Positions 8,360 through 16,864 are shown, numbered from the stretch's first letter. The stretch: DNA of 39,852 nt from Dehalococcoidia bacterium (GCA_003162335.1 PMMG01000139.1:1-39852), one strand, 5' to 3'. Made by a program: numbers and translations. The notes: generated by a model not told the origin, from the sequence alone.

Positions 8360-9490
8360 CTATTTCCAGTTATTCTTTTTAATAGCGTTCTCTAATGTAT
8401 GTGTCAGATTGTCAAAGGATTTGTTGAATTTGTCAACACCTTCATCCTCAAGCTGTTGTGTAACCTGGTTGATATTTATGCCTAATGATGTCAATCGTTC
8501 TAACATCTGGAATACTTTTCCTGACTCTTGTTCAATGCGTTCTTCCGGTTCTCCGTGTTCGCAGTAAGCGTCCAGTGTTTCGACAGGAATTGTGTTGATT
8601 GTGTCCCGTCCGATAAGTGCTTCGATGTATTTTACATCACTATACTCAGGATTCTTAGTGCTGGTGCTGGCCCAGAGTAATCTTTGGGGACGAACGCCTT
8701 TGTCAGCTAATTTCTTGAACCGGTTGCCATTGAAGATCTCTTTATAAATCTGATATGCTGCTTTCGCACTGGCCGTGGCGGCTTGACCTCTTAATGCTTT
8801 CGCTGATTCCGCATCCTTACCGTCTTGCGTAATAATTTTTTCCAATAGAGGATCCACTGCCGTATCGATACGACTGATGAAAAAACTGGCTACTGAGGCG
8901 GGAATCTTCGCAGTATTTTGTTTGGTTAAGAACTCTTCGATGCCGGCCAGGTATGCTTCTACAACTTGTCGGTAGCGGGGAAGCCCGAAGAGCAACGTAA
9001 CGTTTACATTGATTCCCTCGCTGAGAAGTTGCCGGATGACCGGTAATCCCTCCACGGTAGCCGGTACTTTGATCAAGACGTTAGGGCGGTTTAGCGCGGT
9101 CCACAGCCGGCGGGCTTCCTGAATTGTACCTTGGGTGTCGTGTGCCAGATGGGGATTGACTTCCAGACTCACATATCCGTCCATTCCTTCAGTTTTGGTA
9201 TGAACAGGTCGAAACAGATCAGCGGCGCTCTGAACATCTCGCTGGCTGAGGGTTTCATAGATTGTCTGGACATCCTTACCTTCAAGCGCCATGGTTCGAA
9301 TATCATCATTGTAATCATGACTGCCCGCAATCGCTTTTTCAAAGATAGAGGGATTGGAGGTTATTCCCCGAAGTCCAGCTTCATCAATCAGGGTACGCAG
9401 CTTGCCGTTGACAATGAGATCGCGGCAGATGTAATCGAGCCAAATTGACTGGCCGAGAGCCTCTAATTTCTTTATCCTGGTGTAATCCAT
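8360..9490 (-). CDS. tal: Transaldolase
   Basis: Transfers a dihydroxyacetone unit between sedoheptulose-7-phosphate and glyceraldehyde-3-phosphate in the non-oxidative pentose phosphate pathway, in the cytoplasm. The 376-residue length matches the longer actinobacterial/chloroflexal-type transaldolases. Diagnostic motifs are 'GLRGITSNPSIFEKAI' near the N-terminus, 'VSLEVNPHLAHDT', the Schiff-base lysine in 'PNVLIKVPAT' (K141), and 'RLLWASTSTKNPEYSD'. It is a single gene with GAGGA before the ATG. No other pentose-phosphate genes are visible in the window. Confidence 0.95.
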   Translation of the reverse strand: MDYTRIKKLEALGQSIWLDYICRDLIVNGKLRTLIDEAGLRGITSNPSIFEKAIAGSHDYNDDIRTMALEGKDVQTIYETLSQRDVQSAADLFRPVHTKTEGMDGYVSLEVNPHLAHDTQGTIQEARRLWTALNRPNVLIKVPATVEGLPVIRQLLSEGINVNVTLLFGLPRYRQVVEAYLAGIEEFLTKQNTAKIPASVASFFISRIDTAVDPLLEKIITQDGKDAESAKALRGQAATASAKAAYQIYKEIFNGNRFKKLADKGVRPQRLLWASTSTKNPEYSDVKYIEALIGRDTINTIPVETLDAYCEHGEPEERIEQESGKVFQMLERLTSLGININQVTQQLEDEGVDKFNKSFDNLTHTLENAIKKNNWK

Positions 9491-9607
9491 AAATCTGCGT
9501 CCTCGTTTTTAGCAATGATATTATTTCAATTGGGCAGAGATTATGTTTAGTGATGACAATTCTATAACTTTTATTTAGTTAATACAACACACACCTGTAA
9601 CTCAAAA

Positions 9608-10291
9608 CTAGTCGGTTATCACCACAGCGTCTGCTTTTTTCGGCACGGTTATTGTATGCTGTTTCAGATGCGTCTTGATATCGATAAATGTTTTCAAGAC
9701 AATCAAAAAGACTAACCCTACGACCGGCGAACCCAGCGCCATCATTAAGAACCCCCCGATCATAATCGTCAAGTGAAGAATGATTACCCGTCCGTACGGC
9801 TGCGCCATCAAATCGGACAAACTGGCCTGCTTGTATTCCCCATTGCCGATGTAATTCGTGATAAATGAGACGGTATGACTCAGCATCAATGCCAGCACCG
9901 CGCCCCCGATCTGCAGGCTGCCTATCAGATTTAAAAGATCTGAAATACCTGGCATTGGGCTTCCCGATTTCATATACCCGCCGAAGAAAACCAAAATAAA
10001 AATACCGTGTACCAGGGTAAACATCCCGTAGTGTACGCAGAAAAACGGGATCATGAAGAATTTAGCAACCCACTGTCCGGGGCTGCCCGGAGAAGACAGC
10101 AGCATCTTCAGCACATTTGATATACCGATGATTACGTTTTCTATCCAGTAAAGGAATATTACCGGAAAAACCTGCCAGCCCATGAACAACACCCCGTAAA
10201 TGGGTATCAGGTTCGTAATGATTATTGCTATTACCGATATTCTTTTAAATTCGGCCGGACTTATTTTCAGGCGTGCCAGAAATGATACCAC
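9608..10291 (-). CDS. DUF6498-like integral membrane protein
   Basis: A 227-residue polytopic membrane protein with about six hydrophobic segments. 'LIPIYGVLFMGWQVFPVIFLYWIENVIIGISNVLKM' is typical of the DUF6498 family, whose W/YWxEN motif is conserved. The start is GTG; an overlapping ATG in another frame is not used. TAAGG lies about 8 bases upstream. The function of the family is unknown. It lies 117 bases downstream of tal in the opposite reading sense of supply, so it is probably an independent unit. Confidence 0.75.
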   Translation of the reverse strand: MVSFLARLKISPAEFKRISVIAIIITNLIPIYGVLFMGWQVFPVIFLYWIENVIIGISNVLKMLLSSPGSPGQWVAKFFMIPFFCVHYGMFTLVHGIFILVFFGGYMKSGSPMPGISDLLNLIGSLQIGGAVLALMLSHTVSFITNYIGNGEYKQASLSDLMAQPYGRVIILHLTIMIGGFLMMALGSPVVGLVFLIVLKTFIDIKTHLKQHTITVPKKADAVVITD

Positions 10292-10565
10292 ATTCTAAAC
10301 CTTACACATATTGATTTCAGCATACTGTAATCTATGTATTTGATTCAATGGTACTTTGGGCTTTTAACGGGAAATAATACGTAGCCATTTTAACTAGCGA
10401 TGGGCAATTTCCATTAATCATAAATGTTGCTCTATAATTGAAAGTGTATTAGGGTTTTAGTCAATAGAAGTTTCAACATTAACATCGAAAAGAGGCATAA
10501 TTGCTCGAGATCTTGCCTGTCTTTCTTATTAATACTTGTATCAATATCCGGCGTGAGGTGAAGTA

Positions 10566-11333
10566 ATGAAGCAATTTTTCCTGACCGTTGCAATGGGGAA
10601 ACGTTTGATCGGAAAAGCTATGGCTGTCCATCCGTCAGTTACCAGCGCATTGAAGAACGGGACAGTTGTTATTGTGGCCGGGACTACCAATGGTTATGTC
10701 GCGGAAGAAATCCTTCATTCTATCGGCCAGGCTGCAAATTTTTCACCCAAACGGTTTATGCGTGGTATTACTCTCCCACCTGGCTACAAAACTACTGCTG
10801 CAGGCAGACTTTCCGATGAAAGCAAGTTTCCCGGCGATGTAGTTATTACCGGGGGTTTTCTGCAAGCCGGTAAAACTATCGATGATATCGTCGATTCTTT
10901 AAAAGAAGGAGACGTCATCATCAAGGGGGCAAATGCGCTTGATGTTCCCCACAAGCGGGCAGCTGTCTTAATCGGTAATCCACAAGGTGGCACTACCACT
11001 GTTGCGCTTTCTGCTGTTATTGGGCGCAGAGTGCAGCTGATATTACCAGTCGGGTTAGAAAAACGCATATCAGGTGATATTGACCAGATTGCCAATAAAG
11101 TAAATTCACCGGGGGCCGTAGGCTGCCGTCTGCTGCCTGTGCCCGGTGATGTGGTAACCGAAATTGATGCTTTGAAGATCTTAACCGGTGTAAGGGCAGA
11201 AATGGTTGCAGCCGGCGGCGTTAGCGGTGCGGAAGGCGGTGTCTGGTTGAATCTTGAAGGCTCACCTGAACAATTGCAGGAATCGGAAAAAATACTTCAC
11301 TCAATCTCGTCTGAACCGCCTTTCACCATATAA
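10566..11333 (+). CDS. Conserved protein of unknown function
   Basis: The 255-residue cytoplasmic-looking protein has a GAGGTGA site seven bases before its ATG. It is rich in Gly/Val strand-turn motifs: 'TVVIVAGTTNGYVAEEIL', 'GDVVITGGFLQAGKTIDDIVDSL', 'GDVIIKGANALDVPHKRAAVLIGNPQGGTTTVAL', and a C-terminal 'VRAEMVAAGGVSGAEGGVWLNLEG'. The repeated G-rich loops suggest an alpha/beta ligand-binding enzyme, and the protein looks well conserved, but I cannot assign a family. There are no membrane segments. It stands alone between intergenic stretches of about 270 and 510 bases. Confidence 0.8.
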   Translation: MKQFFLTVAMGKRLIGKAMAVHPSVTSALKNGTVVIVAGTTNGYVAEEILHSIGQAANFSPKRFMRGITLPPGYKTTAAGRLSDESKFPGDVVITGGFLQAGKTIDDIVDSLKEGDVIIKGANALDVPHKRAAVLIGNPQGGTTTVALSAVIGRRVQLILPVGLEKRISGDIDQIANKVNSPGAVGCRLLPVPGDVVTEIDALKILTGVRAEMVAAGGVSGAEGGVWLNLEGSPEQLQESEKILHSISSEPPFTI

Positions 11334-11844
11334 ATAATCGTTATTAATATTCTGGAGTATTGTTAGCAATTAGCTTTTTGACTATTTCGCATGCTGGTAT
11401 ATCTTGATAAACTGATGTTACTGACTTAGAATAGTTGTTTTGTTGAATCGCTATGTCTTTGATTTTTCTGAGAATTACCGCAGGAGTCGATTTGATTATT
11501 GTTATTCAATACGGGTAACTTCTTACTTAAAACCAGGCTTGTTTAGAAATTATTTAGATTTTAGATGTTGCTTTTTGTGTTGTTAAAATTGTAAAGTCCC
11601 ACTTTACCTCTTCAAACCTCACAAATCCCCACAGCCAATAAGTACCTGTTACTCCCATCATATTACTAACGACTGATTGACGCCACTCCTGATTAACAAT
11701 TAATATTGCTTCAGTTGAGTATGAGACATCAGTCACATTCCTTTGCCTTCGTTCAGGTTAAATTAATCTAAACGTTGTCCACCAGAGTCTCTTACGAAGT
11801 ATAATAAGGAATCTGACAACTCGCCAGTAAAACGGAGACTTAAA
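11334..11844. other. Intergenic stretch, no convincing gene
   Basis: This 511-base AT-rich region holds only a 60-residue minus-strand frame (11554-11736, GTG start) with no recognisable domain. A TATAAT at 11810-11815 may be the -10 element of the following ferritin-like gene, but no well-spaced -35 box is seen. Confidence 0.6.
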
Positions 11845-12378
11845 ATGACAACCGGAGTGGAAAAGACAATGGATGGGCTGCTATACGCCATTCGAATGGA
11901 AATAGACGGTAAAGAATTTTATTTGAAAGCTAGCCTTGAGAGCGAAAATGAAGTCGGTAAAAAACTGCTGGAATCGCTGGCTGTACAGGAAGATAATCAC
12001 CGCAAAAAATTTCAGCAAATATTCGAAAATCTGCGCGAGTCCCGTCGGTGGCCTCTGGTGACCTTTAAAAATAATGCGACTACCGTGTTGCGCACTATTT
12101 TCTCCGAAGAAACTGCTCGCTTGAAAACCAGGGTCAGGCCCGAGTTTTCGGAAGTTGAAACTGTACGGGAAGCAATGCTGATGGAAGATAAATCTTATGA
12201 CCTCTACCGCCAGCGTTACGAGCAGGCTGCCGACATTGATGAACGTCAGTTTTATGAGAAGATCGCCGCTGAAGAGCGGGAGCATAAATTGATTCTCCTT
12301 GATTACTTCGAGTTTATTAACGACCCGGTTTCGTGGTATGTTAAAGCTGAACGTCATTCCCTTGACGGCGGCAATTAG
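11845..12378 (+). CDS. Ferritin-like / rubrerythrin-type diiron protein
   Basis: The 177-residue four-helix-bundle protein belongs to the ferritin-like COG1633 group. The diiron ligands are visible as E...ExxH pairs: '[10 protein letters not shown]' with '[11 protein letters not shown]', and 'MEDKSYDLY' with '[11 protein letters not shown]'. No rubredoxin domain is attached. Members are thought to act in peroxide reduction or iron handling in anaerobes, which fits the hrb-fprA operon 600 bases downstream. GGAG is about 8 bases upstream of the ATG. A SufB/SufD C-terminal relic begins directly after its stop codon. Confidence 0.88.
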   Translation: MTTGVEKTMDGLLYAIRMEIDGKEFYLKASLESENEVGKKLLESLAVQEDNHRKKFQQIFENLRESRRWPLVTFKNNATTVLRTIFSEETARLKTRVRPEFSEVETVREAMLMEDKSYDLYRQRYEQAADIDERQFYEKIAAEEREHKLILLDYFEFINDPVSWYVKAERHSLDGGN

Positions 12379-12577
12379 CTTCCCTTACCATCAAGCGGCT
12401 GTCGGTAAAATTACCGAAGAAGAGGTAGAATATCTGATGGCACGCGGTATGACCCGTGACGATGCCACATCTACCATTTTTCGCGGCTTCCTTAACGTCG
12501 ATATCGAAGGTCTCCCACCGTTGCTTCATGCTGAATTGCAGCGCGCGGTAAAAAGCAGCGAAAAAGATTTCATGTAA
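12379..12577 (+). pseudogene. SufB/SufD C-terminal fragment (relic)
   Basis: The frame reads '[54 protein letters not shown]'. This matches the C-terminus of Fe-S assembly scaffold proteins SufB/SufD (usual pattern H-A-xx-GK/Rx-x-EE-x-x-YLMSRG....IxRGF). The normal protein has about 300-450 residues; only about 65 remain. The fragment starts immediately after the ferritin-like stop codon, and the ORF-track start lies inside that gene. An internal ATG at 12437 has a weak AGAGG upstream and could express 46 residues, but a truncated pseudogene is more likely. No sufC is nearby. Confidence 0.72.
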
Positions 12578-13004
12578 TTTTGCCTTTTTGTCATGTTGGT
12601 CTTTCTGCTCTATTAATAGTCACGCCCAAATAGCGAAGCGCCCATTATATTAATTAGCGGGTATTTGCCTTTTATTTAGCTGCGGGAAATCTTTAATTCA
12701 TTTAATCATCTTCTGTATTCCTTATTTTCTTGATTATTACTAATAGTCTCAGAATTAAATGGAGACATTCTTTAGCCTCCGAATACACAATTTTAATCGT
12801 AAAATAAGGCGCTATCGAGAGTAATTTGTTAGTTCAGATGATATAAGACCATTAGTAACTTAAAACTGGTGACTCAAAATTCATTATTTGTTTTTATATT
12901 TCGATATAAAAATTTAATATTTTTAAGTTACCGGAATGCATTTTTGTAGTATAGTAATATTGATTGCCATATCAGCCTGAATCAAATAACGGTGGAGGAT
13001 TATC
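12578..13004. other. AT-rich intergenic region before hrb
   Basis: This 427-base stretch contains no convincing gene. Near its end, TTACCG (12928) and TATAGT (12950) are spaced by 16 bases and may form the hrb promoter, though the -35 match is poor. Confidence 0.45.
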
Positions 13005-13688
13005 ATGAACCCGAAAGCTTTTTTCAAAATGAGCTATGGAATGTATGTAGTTTGCAGCAAAGATGGTGATAAAGTAAACGGGCAGATTGCTAATACTGTT
13101 ACCCAGGTTGCCTCGGAACCAGCTCTGATTGCCGTCGCCATCAACAAAAAAAACCTGACTCATGAATACATCGATAAAAGTAAAGTTTTAACCGTTTCTA
13201 TCCTGGCGCAGGACACACCGCTGTCCTTTATCGGTAATTTTGGTTTCAAATCCGGTCGGGATATCGATAAATTCAAGGGTATCGATTATACTACTCAGGA
13301 AACCGGTGTGCCCATTGTCACTGACAATGCCCTGGCCTATATGGAAGCGAAGGTCATCGGGCAGACCGATGCTGTTACTCATACCGTTTTTGTCTGCCAG
13401 GTTATCAGCGCAGAAGTTGTGAAAGAAGGCGAGCCGATGACCTATGCATATTACCATGAAGTAAAGCGCGGCAGTACTCCCAAATCCGCTCCCAGTTATG
13501 TCGAAATAAAAAAGGAGGAAAAACCCGTCATGTCTAAGTACGAATGCACCGTCTGCGGCTATATCTATGATCCCGAACTAGGCGACCCCGAAGGTAAAAT
13601 CCCGCCCGGTACTCCTTTTGAGAAGATTCCCGATAATTGGGTTTGTCCTGTCTGCGGAGCTGCCAAAAGCGACTTCAAGAAAGTATAA
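13005..13688 (+). CDS. hrb: High-molecular-weight rubredoxin (flavin reductase-rubredoxin fusion)
   Basis: The 227-residue fusion passes electrons from NAD(P)H to FprA. Residues 1-155 are a flavin reductase-like FMN-binding domain ('[25 protein letters not shown]', '[23 protein letters not shown]'). Residues 176-227 are a complete rubredoxin with '[10 protein letters not shown]' and '[13 protein letters not shown]' as the two Cys pairs that bind one iron. The start has GGTGGAGG upstream. It is followed 17 bases later by fprA, the arrangement described for Moorella thermoacetica hrb-fprA. The linker contains an AAGGAGG followed by ATG at 13530, which may start a free rubredoxin. Confidence 0.93.
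   Translation: MNPKAFFKMSYGMYVVCSKDGDKVNGQIANTVTQVASEPALIAVAINKKNLTHEYIDKSKVLTVSILAQDTPLSFIGNFGFKSGRDIDKFKGIDYTTQETGVPIVTDNALAYMEAKVIGQTDAVTHTVFVCQVISAEVVKEGEPMTYAYYHEVKRGSTPKSAPSYVEIKKEEKPVMSKYECTVCGYIYDPELGDPEGKIPPGTPFEKIPDNWVCPVCGAAKSDFKKV
13512..13532 (+). promoter_or_regulatory. Internal Shine-Dalgarno and ATG inside hrb
   Basis: AAGGAGG (13512-13518) lies 11 bases before an in-frame ATG at 13530. Translation from there would give a 52-residue protein starting '[14 protein letters not shown]', exactly the size of a free rubredoxin. It is either functional internal initiation or the fossil of the gene fusion. Confidence 0.55.
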
Positions 13689-13705
13689 GTAGGAGATACC
13701 TGAGA

Positions 13706-14902
13706 ATGAAAGCCAGAGAATTTGCTCCCGGGATATTTTCTGTCGGCGTCGTGGATTGGGACCGTCGTTTGTTTGATTCACTGATCCCGTTACCGGACGG
13801 TACCAGCTACAATGCTTATCTGATCAAAGGCAGCGAAAAAACCGCACTAATCGATACTGTCGACCATAAAATGCCGGAGATATTACTTGATAATCTGGAT
13901 TTATTAGGTATCAAACGCCTTGATTATGTTATCTCCAATCATTCAGAACCTGACCATTCCGGCGCGATTCCCCACGTCCTGGCCAAATATCCGGAAGCTC
14001 TGGTGATTTGTACTCCTAAAGCCAAAGATCTGCTCACCGACTTGTTCCATCTGGCGCCTGAAAAATTCAAGACGGTTAATGACCTGGAAACTCTTTCCCT
14101 TGGTGACCGCACTTTGGAATTCATTTATGCGCCGTGGGTACACTGGCCGGAAACCATGTTGACATACCTGCGCGAGGACAAAATCCTCTTCCCCTGCGAT
14201 TTCTTTGGCTCGCACATCGCTACTACCGACCTATATGTCACGGATGAAGGGCGGGTGTACGAAGCCGCCAAACGCTATTACGCCGAAATTATGATGCCTT
14301 TCCGTGCGCAAATTAAAAATAACCTGGAAAAGATCAAAGGTTATGAATTCGAATTGATCGCCCCCAGCCACGGCCCGATGTATGGAGAACCGGATTTCAT
14401 CATCAATGCCTACCACGAGTGGGTTTATGATGAACCGAAAAATGTTGTCGTAATACCTTATATCTCCATGCACGGCAGCACAAAGAAAATGGTGGATTAC
14501 CTCGTCAGTTCCCTGGCGGTTAATGGGGTCACCGTCGAGCAGTTCGATATGTCTGTCGTGGATACAGGCAAGATGGCGATGGCCCTCGTCGACGCAGGTA
14601 CCATTGTTATCGGCACGCCCACCGTCATGATTGGCCCCCATCCGCTCATCGCTTACGCCGCTTTCCTGGCCAATGCCCTCAAACCTAAGGCCAAATTTGC
14701 TTCCATCATTGGCTCTTACGGGTGGGGAACCAAAGCCGTGGATACGATTGTCGGCCTTGTGCCCAATCTCAAAGTGGAAATCATCCCGCCGGTAATTTGT
14801 AAAGGCCAGCCGCGAGACATCGATTATCAAGCCCTCGAAAAGCTTGCCGAAACTATCGTCCAAAAACATAAAGATGCCGGCTTTGTAGAAAAAGCTGAAT
14901 AA
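13706..14902 (+). CDS. fprA: A-type flavoprotein FprA (flavodiiron O2/NO reductase)
   Basis: I use the ATG at 13706 (398 residues), preceded by AGGAG; the track start lies inside hrb. The N-terminal metallo-beta-lactamase domain has the diiron ligand motif 'NHSEPDHSG' (H79, E81, D83), then 'VHWPETM', 'CDFFGSH' and 'PSHGPMYG' for the remaining ligands. The flavodoxin domain begins near residue 253 with the FMN phosphate loop 'SMHGSTKKM' and continues 'SIIGSYGWGTKAV'. The enzyme reduces O2 to water or NO to N2O in the cytoplasm of anaerobes, using electrons from Hrb encoded just upstream. A good terminator follows. Length and motifs are normal. Confidence 0.95.
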   Translation: MKAREFAPGIFSVGVVDWDRRLFDSLIPLPDGTSYNAYLIKGSEKTALIDTVDHKMPEILLDNLDLLGIKRLDYVISNHSEPDHSGAIPHVLAKYPEALVICTPKAKDLLTDLFHLAPEKFKTVNDLETLSLGDRTLEFIYAPWVHWPETMLTYLREDKILFPCDFFGSHIATTDLYVTDEGRVYEAAKRYYAEIMMPFRAQIKNNLEKIKGYEFELIAPSHGPMYGEPDFIINAYHEWVYDEPKNVVVIPYISMHGSTKKMVDYLVSSLAVNGVTVEQFDMSVVDTGKMAMALVDAGTIVIGTPTVMIGPHPLIAYAAFLANALKPKAKFASIIGSYGWGTKAVDTIVGLVPNLKVEIIPPVICKGQPRDIDYQALEKLAETIVQKHKDAGFVEKAE

Positions 14903-14944
14903 AAAGGTAAGCATCAATAATCGATTGGCAATAATCAAGAAATG

Positions 14945-14985
14945 AGAAAGAAGGGGGAAATTCGTTCCCCCTCTTTTGTTTTTCC
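14945..14985 (+). terminator. Rho-independent terminator after fprA
   Basis: The stem 'agggggaa'/'ttccccct' with loop 'attcg' is followed by 'cttttgttttt'. It closes the hrb-fprA operon. Confidence 0.85.
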
Positions 14986-15019
14986 TCGCCCCTCGAGGGA
15001 GAGAATTACGGTCAGGGGT
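14985..15019. repeat. REP-like 'CTCGCCCCTCGAGGGAGAG' element
   Basis: The sequence 'cctcgcccctcgagggagag' followed by 'ggtcaggggtt' has the form of common extragenic 'CTCGCCCTTGAGGGAGAGG...GGTGAGGG' repeats. It lies directly after the fprA terminator. Confidence 0.4.
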
Positions 15020-15150
15020 TTAACCAAAGAATCTACCATGCTCTAAAATTGAATGTCACTTCGAATTCTACATAAACTTGTATTCCGAGCATAACTGACC
15101 GCATAATATTAATTATATTGTCACAATTATAAAAATATCAGGAGCGTAAC

Positions 15151-15993
15151 ATGAGACCAAATAGACTTAGAGAACTACTTAAGGCGGGTAAACCAACACT
15201 GGGCATGCATTTGATCGATCCATGGCCGGGTATGGCAGAGGTGGTCGGGCATTCCGGCGGATTCGATTATATTGAGTATGTTGGTGAGTATTCCCCCTTC
15301 AGTCTGGAAGTGATGGATAATTTCTGCCGTTCTATTGAGCTTTTCCCCAACCTGAGCGCCATGATGAAGGTTGAAGAAAACGGCCGCGGTTTTATTACCC
15401 CCCGGGCAATTGATTCTGGATTCCAGAGCGTCCTTTTCACGGATATCCGCACTGTTGATGATGTCAAAGATTGCATCCGGGCGGTTCGTTCTGAAAGACC
15501 CGATGCCGGCGGAGTGCACGGCTACGGTATGCGCCGCAGCGTGGGTTATGTGGTGGATGGGCCGGAAGCCTGGGCAAAGGCGATGGATGATATTGTTATC
15601 GCGATCATGATCGAGAAAACCGGCGCCATGGATCACCTCGAAGAAATTCTCTCTGTTCCGGGCGTTGATATGGTGCAGTTCGGCCCCAGTGATTATTCCA
15701 TCAGCTACGGCAAACCAGGCCAGAGCAGATCGCCGGAGATACTGGACACTCAGAAAAGAATGGTTGAAATGGCGCTGAAAAAGGGCGTTGCCCCCAGGGT
15801 TGAAGTCCCGTCTTTCGAGGCGGCAAAACCGTGGGTTGACTTGGGCATACGCCATTTTTGCATCGGATGGGATGTCACCATCATTTATGCCTGGTGTAAC
15901 CAGAACAGCGAGGGGATGGGCAATCTCATTCCCGGACTGAAACGGCAAAAAACAGAATCCAAGGATGGCGGTTACGCGGGTATCAAGAAATAA
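15151..15993 (+). CDS. HpcH/HpaI-family class II aldolase
   Basis: The 280-residue TIM-barrel protein belongs to the HpcH/HpaI (PF03328) aldolase/citrate-lyase family, metal-dependent enzymes that split 2-oxo-3-deoxy or 4-hydroxy-2-oxo acids to pyruvate and an aldehyde. Visible motifs are 'GMHLIDPWPGMAEVVGHSGGFDYIEY', 'PRAIDSGFQSVLFTDIRTVDDV', 'IMIEKTGAMDHLEEILSVPGVDMVQFGPSDYS' (metal Glu and Asp), and 'GIRHFCIGWDVTIIYAW'. The otherwise typical 'RVP' segment is altered to 'MKVEENGRGFI', so the substrate may differ. The start has CAGGAGC upstream. It is a single gene closed by a terminator. Confidence 0.85.
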   Translation: MRPNRLRELLKAGKPTLGMHLIDPWPGMAEVVGHSGGFDYIEYVGEYSPFSLEVMDNFCRSIELFPNLSAMMKVEENGRGFITPRAIDSGFQSVLFTDIRTVDDVKDCIRAVRSERPDAGGVHGYGMRRSVGYVVDGPEAWAKAMDDIVIAIMIEKTGAMDHLEEILSVPGVDMVQFGPSDYSISYGKPGQSRSPEILDTQKRMVEMALKKGVAPRVEVPSFEAAKPWVDLGIRHFCIGWDVTIIYAWCNQNSEGMGNLIPGLKRQKTESKDGGYAGIKK

Positions 15994-16027
15994 TAGAAGA
16001 TTTATACTTTTCTAAAACAGAAGAAAA

Positions 16028-16063
16028 AAGAGAAGCGAGAGCATTGCCCTCGCTTCTCTTTCA
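16028..16063 (+). terminator. Terminator after HpcH/HpaI aldolase
   Basis: A 12-bp perfect stem 'aagagaagcgag'/'ctcgcttctctt' with loop 'agcattgcc' and a short T-rich 3' side. The A-rich 5' side means it could also work for the minus-strand hicB gene. Confidence 0.8.
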
Positions 16064-16115
16064 ATCAATTCAATTACGCAGGAAGCAGATTGTTGAAGAC
16101 TGAAAGCACCCTCTA

Positions 16116-16589
16116 TTATTTCCGGTACTTTCTTTTACCTTCGGTTACTATTAATCCTCTCGAGTTATTAGGTTCGTACCGAAATTCAATGGCCGTGTTG
16201 CTTTTTATCTTGTTCTCGTATTCAGGGTAACCCACTGCCCTCGCCAGTGCCATCACCATAAACTGGTTCAGGCTCACTTCTTCAATCATCGCTCTGTCTG
16301 ATATAAAGCGGTGCAAAGTAGGCGGCATTCTCACCCGTATCTCTCCGCTAAAATTATGGTCAACGGGTTCCGGTATCGGATGGCCTTCTTCCAGATTCGA
16401 CCGAATCCAATCCATTTTTATTTCTTCAATATCTTTCAGAGCTTCTCCAGGTGTATTCCCGTGTATCATACAAAATGGTAATTCGGCCACTCGAGCCACC
16501 CAATATCCACCCTGGTCATCATATTTTTCCAGAATAATGGTGTAAGGTAATCCAGCGTAGTACTCCAAATCTTTAATAACCTTATTCAT
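16116..16589 (-). CDS. hicB: HicB-family antitoxin with ribbon-helix-helix DNA-binding domain
   Basis: The 157-residue protein has an N-terminal partially degraded RNase-H-like HicB domain: 'YTIILEKYDDQGGYWVARVAELPFCMIHGNTPGEALKDIEEIKMDWI'. A C-terminal ribbon-helix-helix follows: 'SGEIRVRMPPTLHRFISDRAMIEEVSLNQFMVMAL'. Such proteins neutralise HicA toxins and repress their own promoter. Its ATG overlaps the stop codon of the upstream toxin ORF by 8 bases (ATGAATAA), and AGGAG lies before it, implying translational coupling. A 28-bp palindrome within the promoter upstream is the likely operator. Confidence 0.85.
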   Translation of the reverse strand: MNKVIKDLEYYAGLPYTIILEKYDDQGGYWVARVAELPFCMIHGNTPGEALKDIEEIKMDWIRSNLEEGHPIPEPVDHNFSGEIRVRMPPTLHRFISDRAMIEEVSLNQFMVMALARAVGYPEYENKIKSNTAIEFRYEPNNSRGLIVTEGKRKYRK

Positions 16590-16761
16590 ATTTATTCTCC
16601 TGACAGCGATCGATAATTTTCAGCAGGTTCTTTACATAAGCGAACTTGATTGGATTTTCCCTTTTATAAGGTAATTTGTCCTCCCCGGTCATCGCTTTAA
16701 AATGTCTTCCGCAAGTTGTAATCTGACCATATTGAATAATTATATTTTCAAAATCCTGCAA
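16582..16761 (-). CDS. hicA: HicA-like mRNA interferase toxin (short, non-ATG start)
   Basis: This gene is absent from the ORF track because it has no ATG start. The frame reads '...DFENIIIQYGQITTCGRHFKAMTGEDKLPYKRENPIKFAYVKNLLKIID', which resembles small HicA-like dsRBD-fold toxins with the catalytic histidine in 'GRHFK'. I place a tentative TTG start at 16761 (59 residues); the open frame extends about 20 codons further up. An out-of-frame ATG sits three codons before this point, so a frameshift near the start is possible. It precedes and overlaps hicB by 8 bases, the usual toxin-antitoxin order for hicAB. Confidence 0.65.
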   Translation of the reverse strand: MQDFENIIIQYGQITTCGRHFKAMTGEDKLPYKRENPIKFAYVKNLLKIIDRCQENKYE

Positions 16762-16832
16762 CGAAACATTCGTTGGATTCAGCCTGATTCTCTGCTCTCT
16801 TTTCTCTTGTTTGGTTATGACTTAATTCCTCT

Positions 16833-16864
16833 CTTATGGTATCACCGGTGACACCATAAGTCAA
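16833..16864 (-). promoter_or_regulatory. hicAB promoter with palindromic operator
   Basis: Read on the minus strand, TTGACT is followed by a 17-base spacer and TACCAT. The segment 16833-16860 is a 28-bp palindrome with 14-bp arms and one mismatch ('cttatggtatcacc'/'ggtgacaccataag') that fills the spacer and covers the -10. Binding of HicB's ribbon-helix-helix domain here would block RNA polymerase directly. Confidence 0.7.

Noticed and set aside
11554-11736. 60-residue minus-strand ORF in the 511-base gap
   Set aside because: GTG start, no recognisable domain, likely chance frame in AT-rich DNA.
14231-14938. 235-residue minus-strand ORF opposite fprA
   Set aside because: Long but antisense to a strongly conserved gene; composition (His/Asp-rich) is typical of an antisense shadow.
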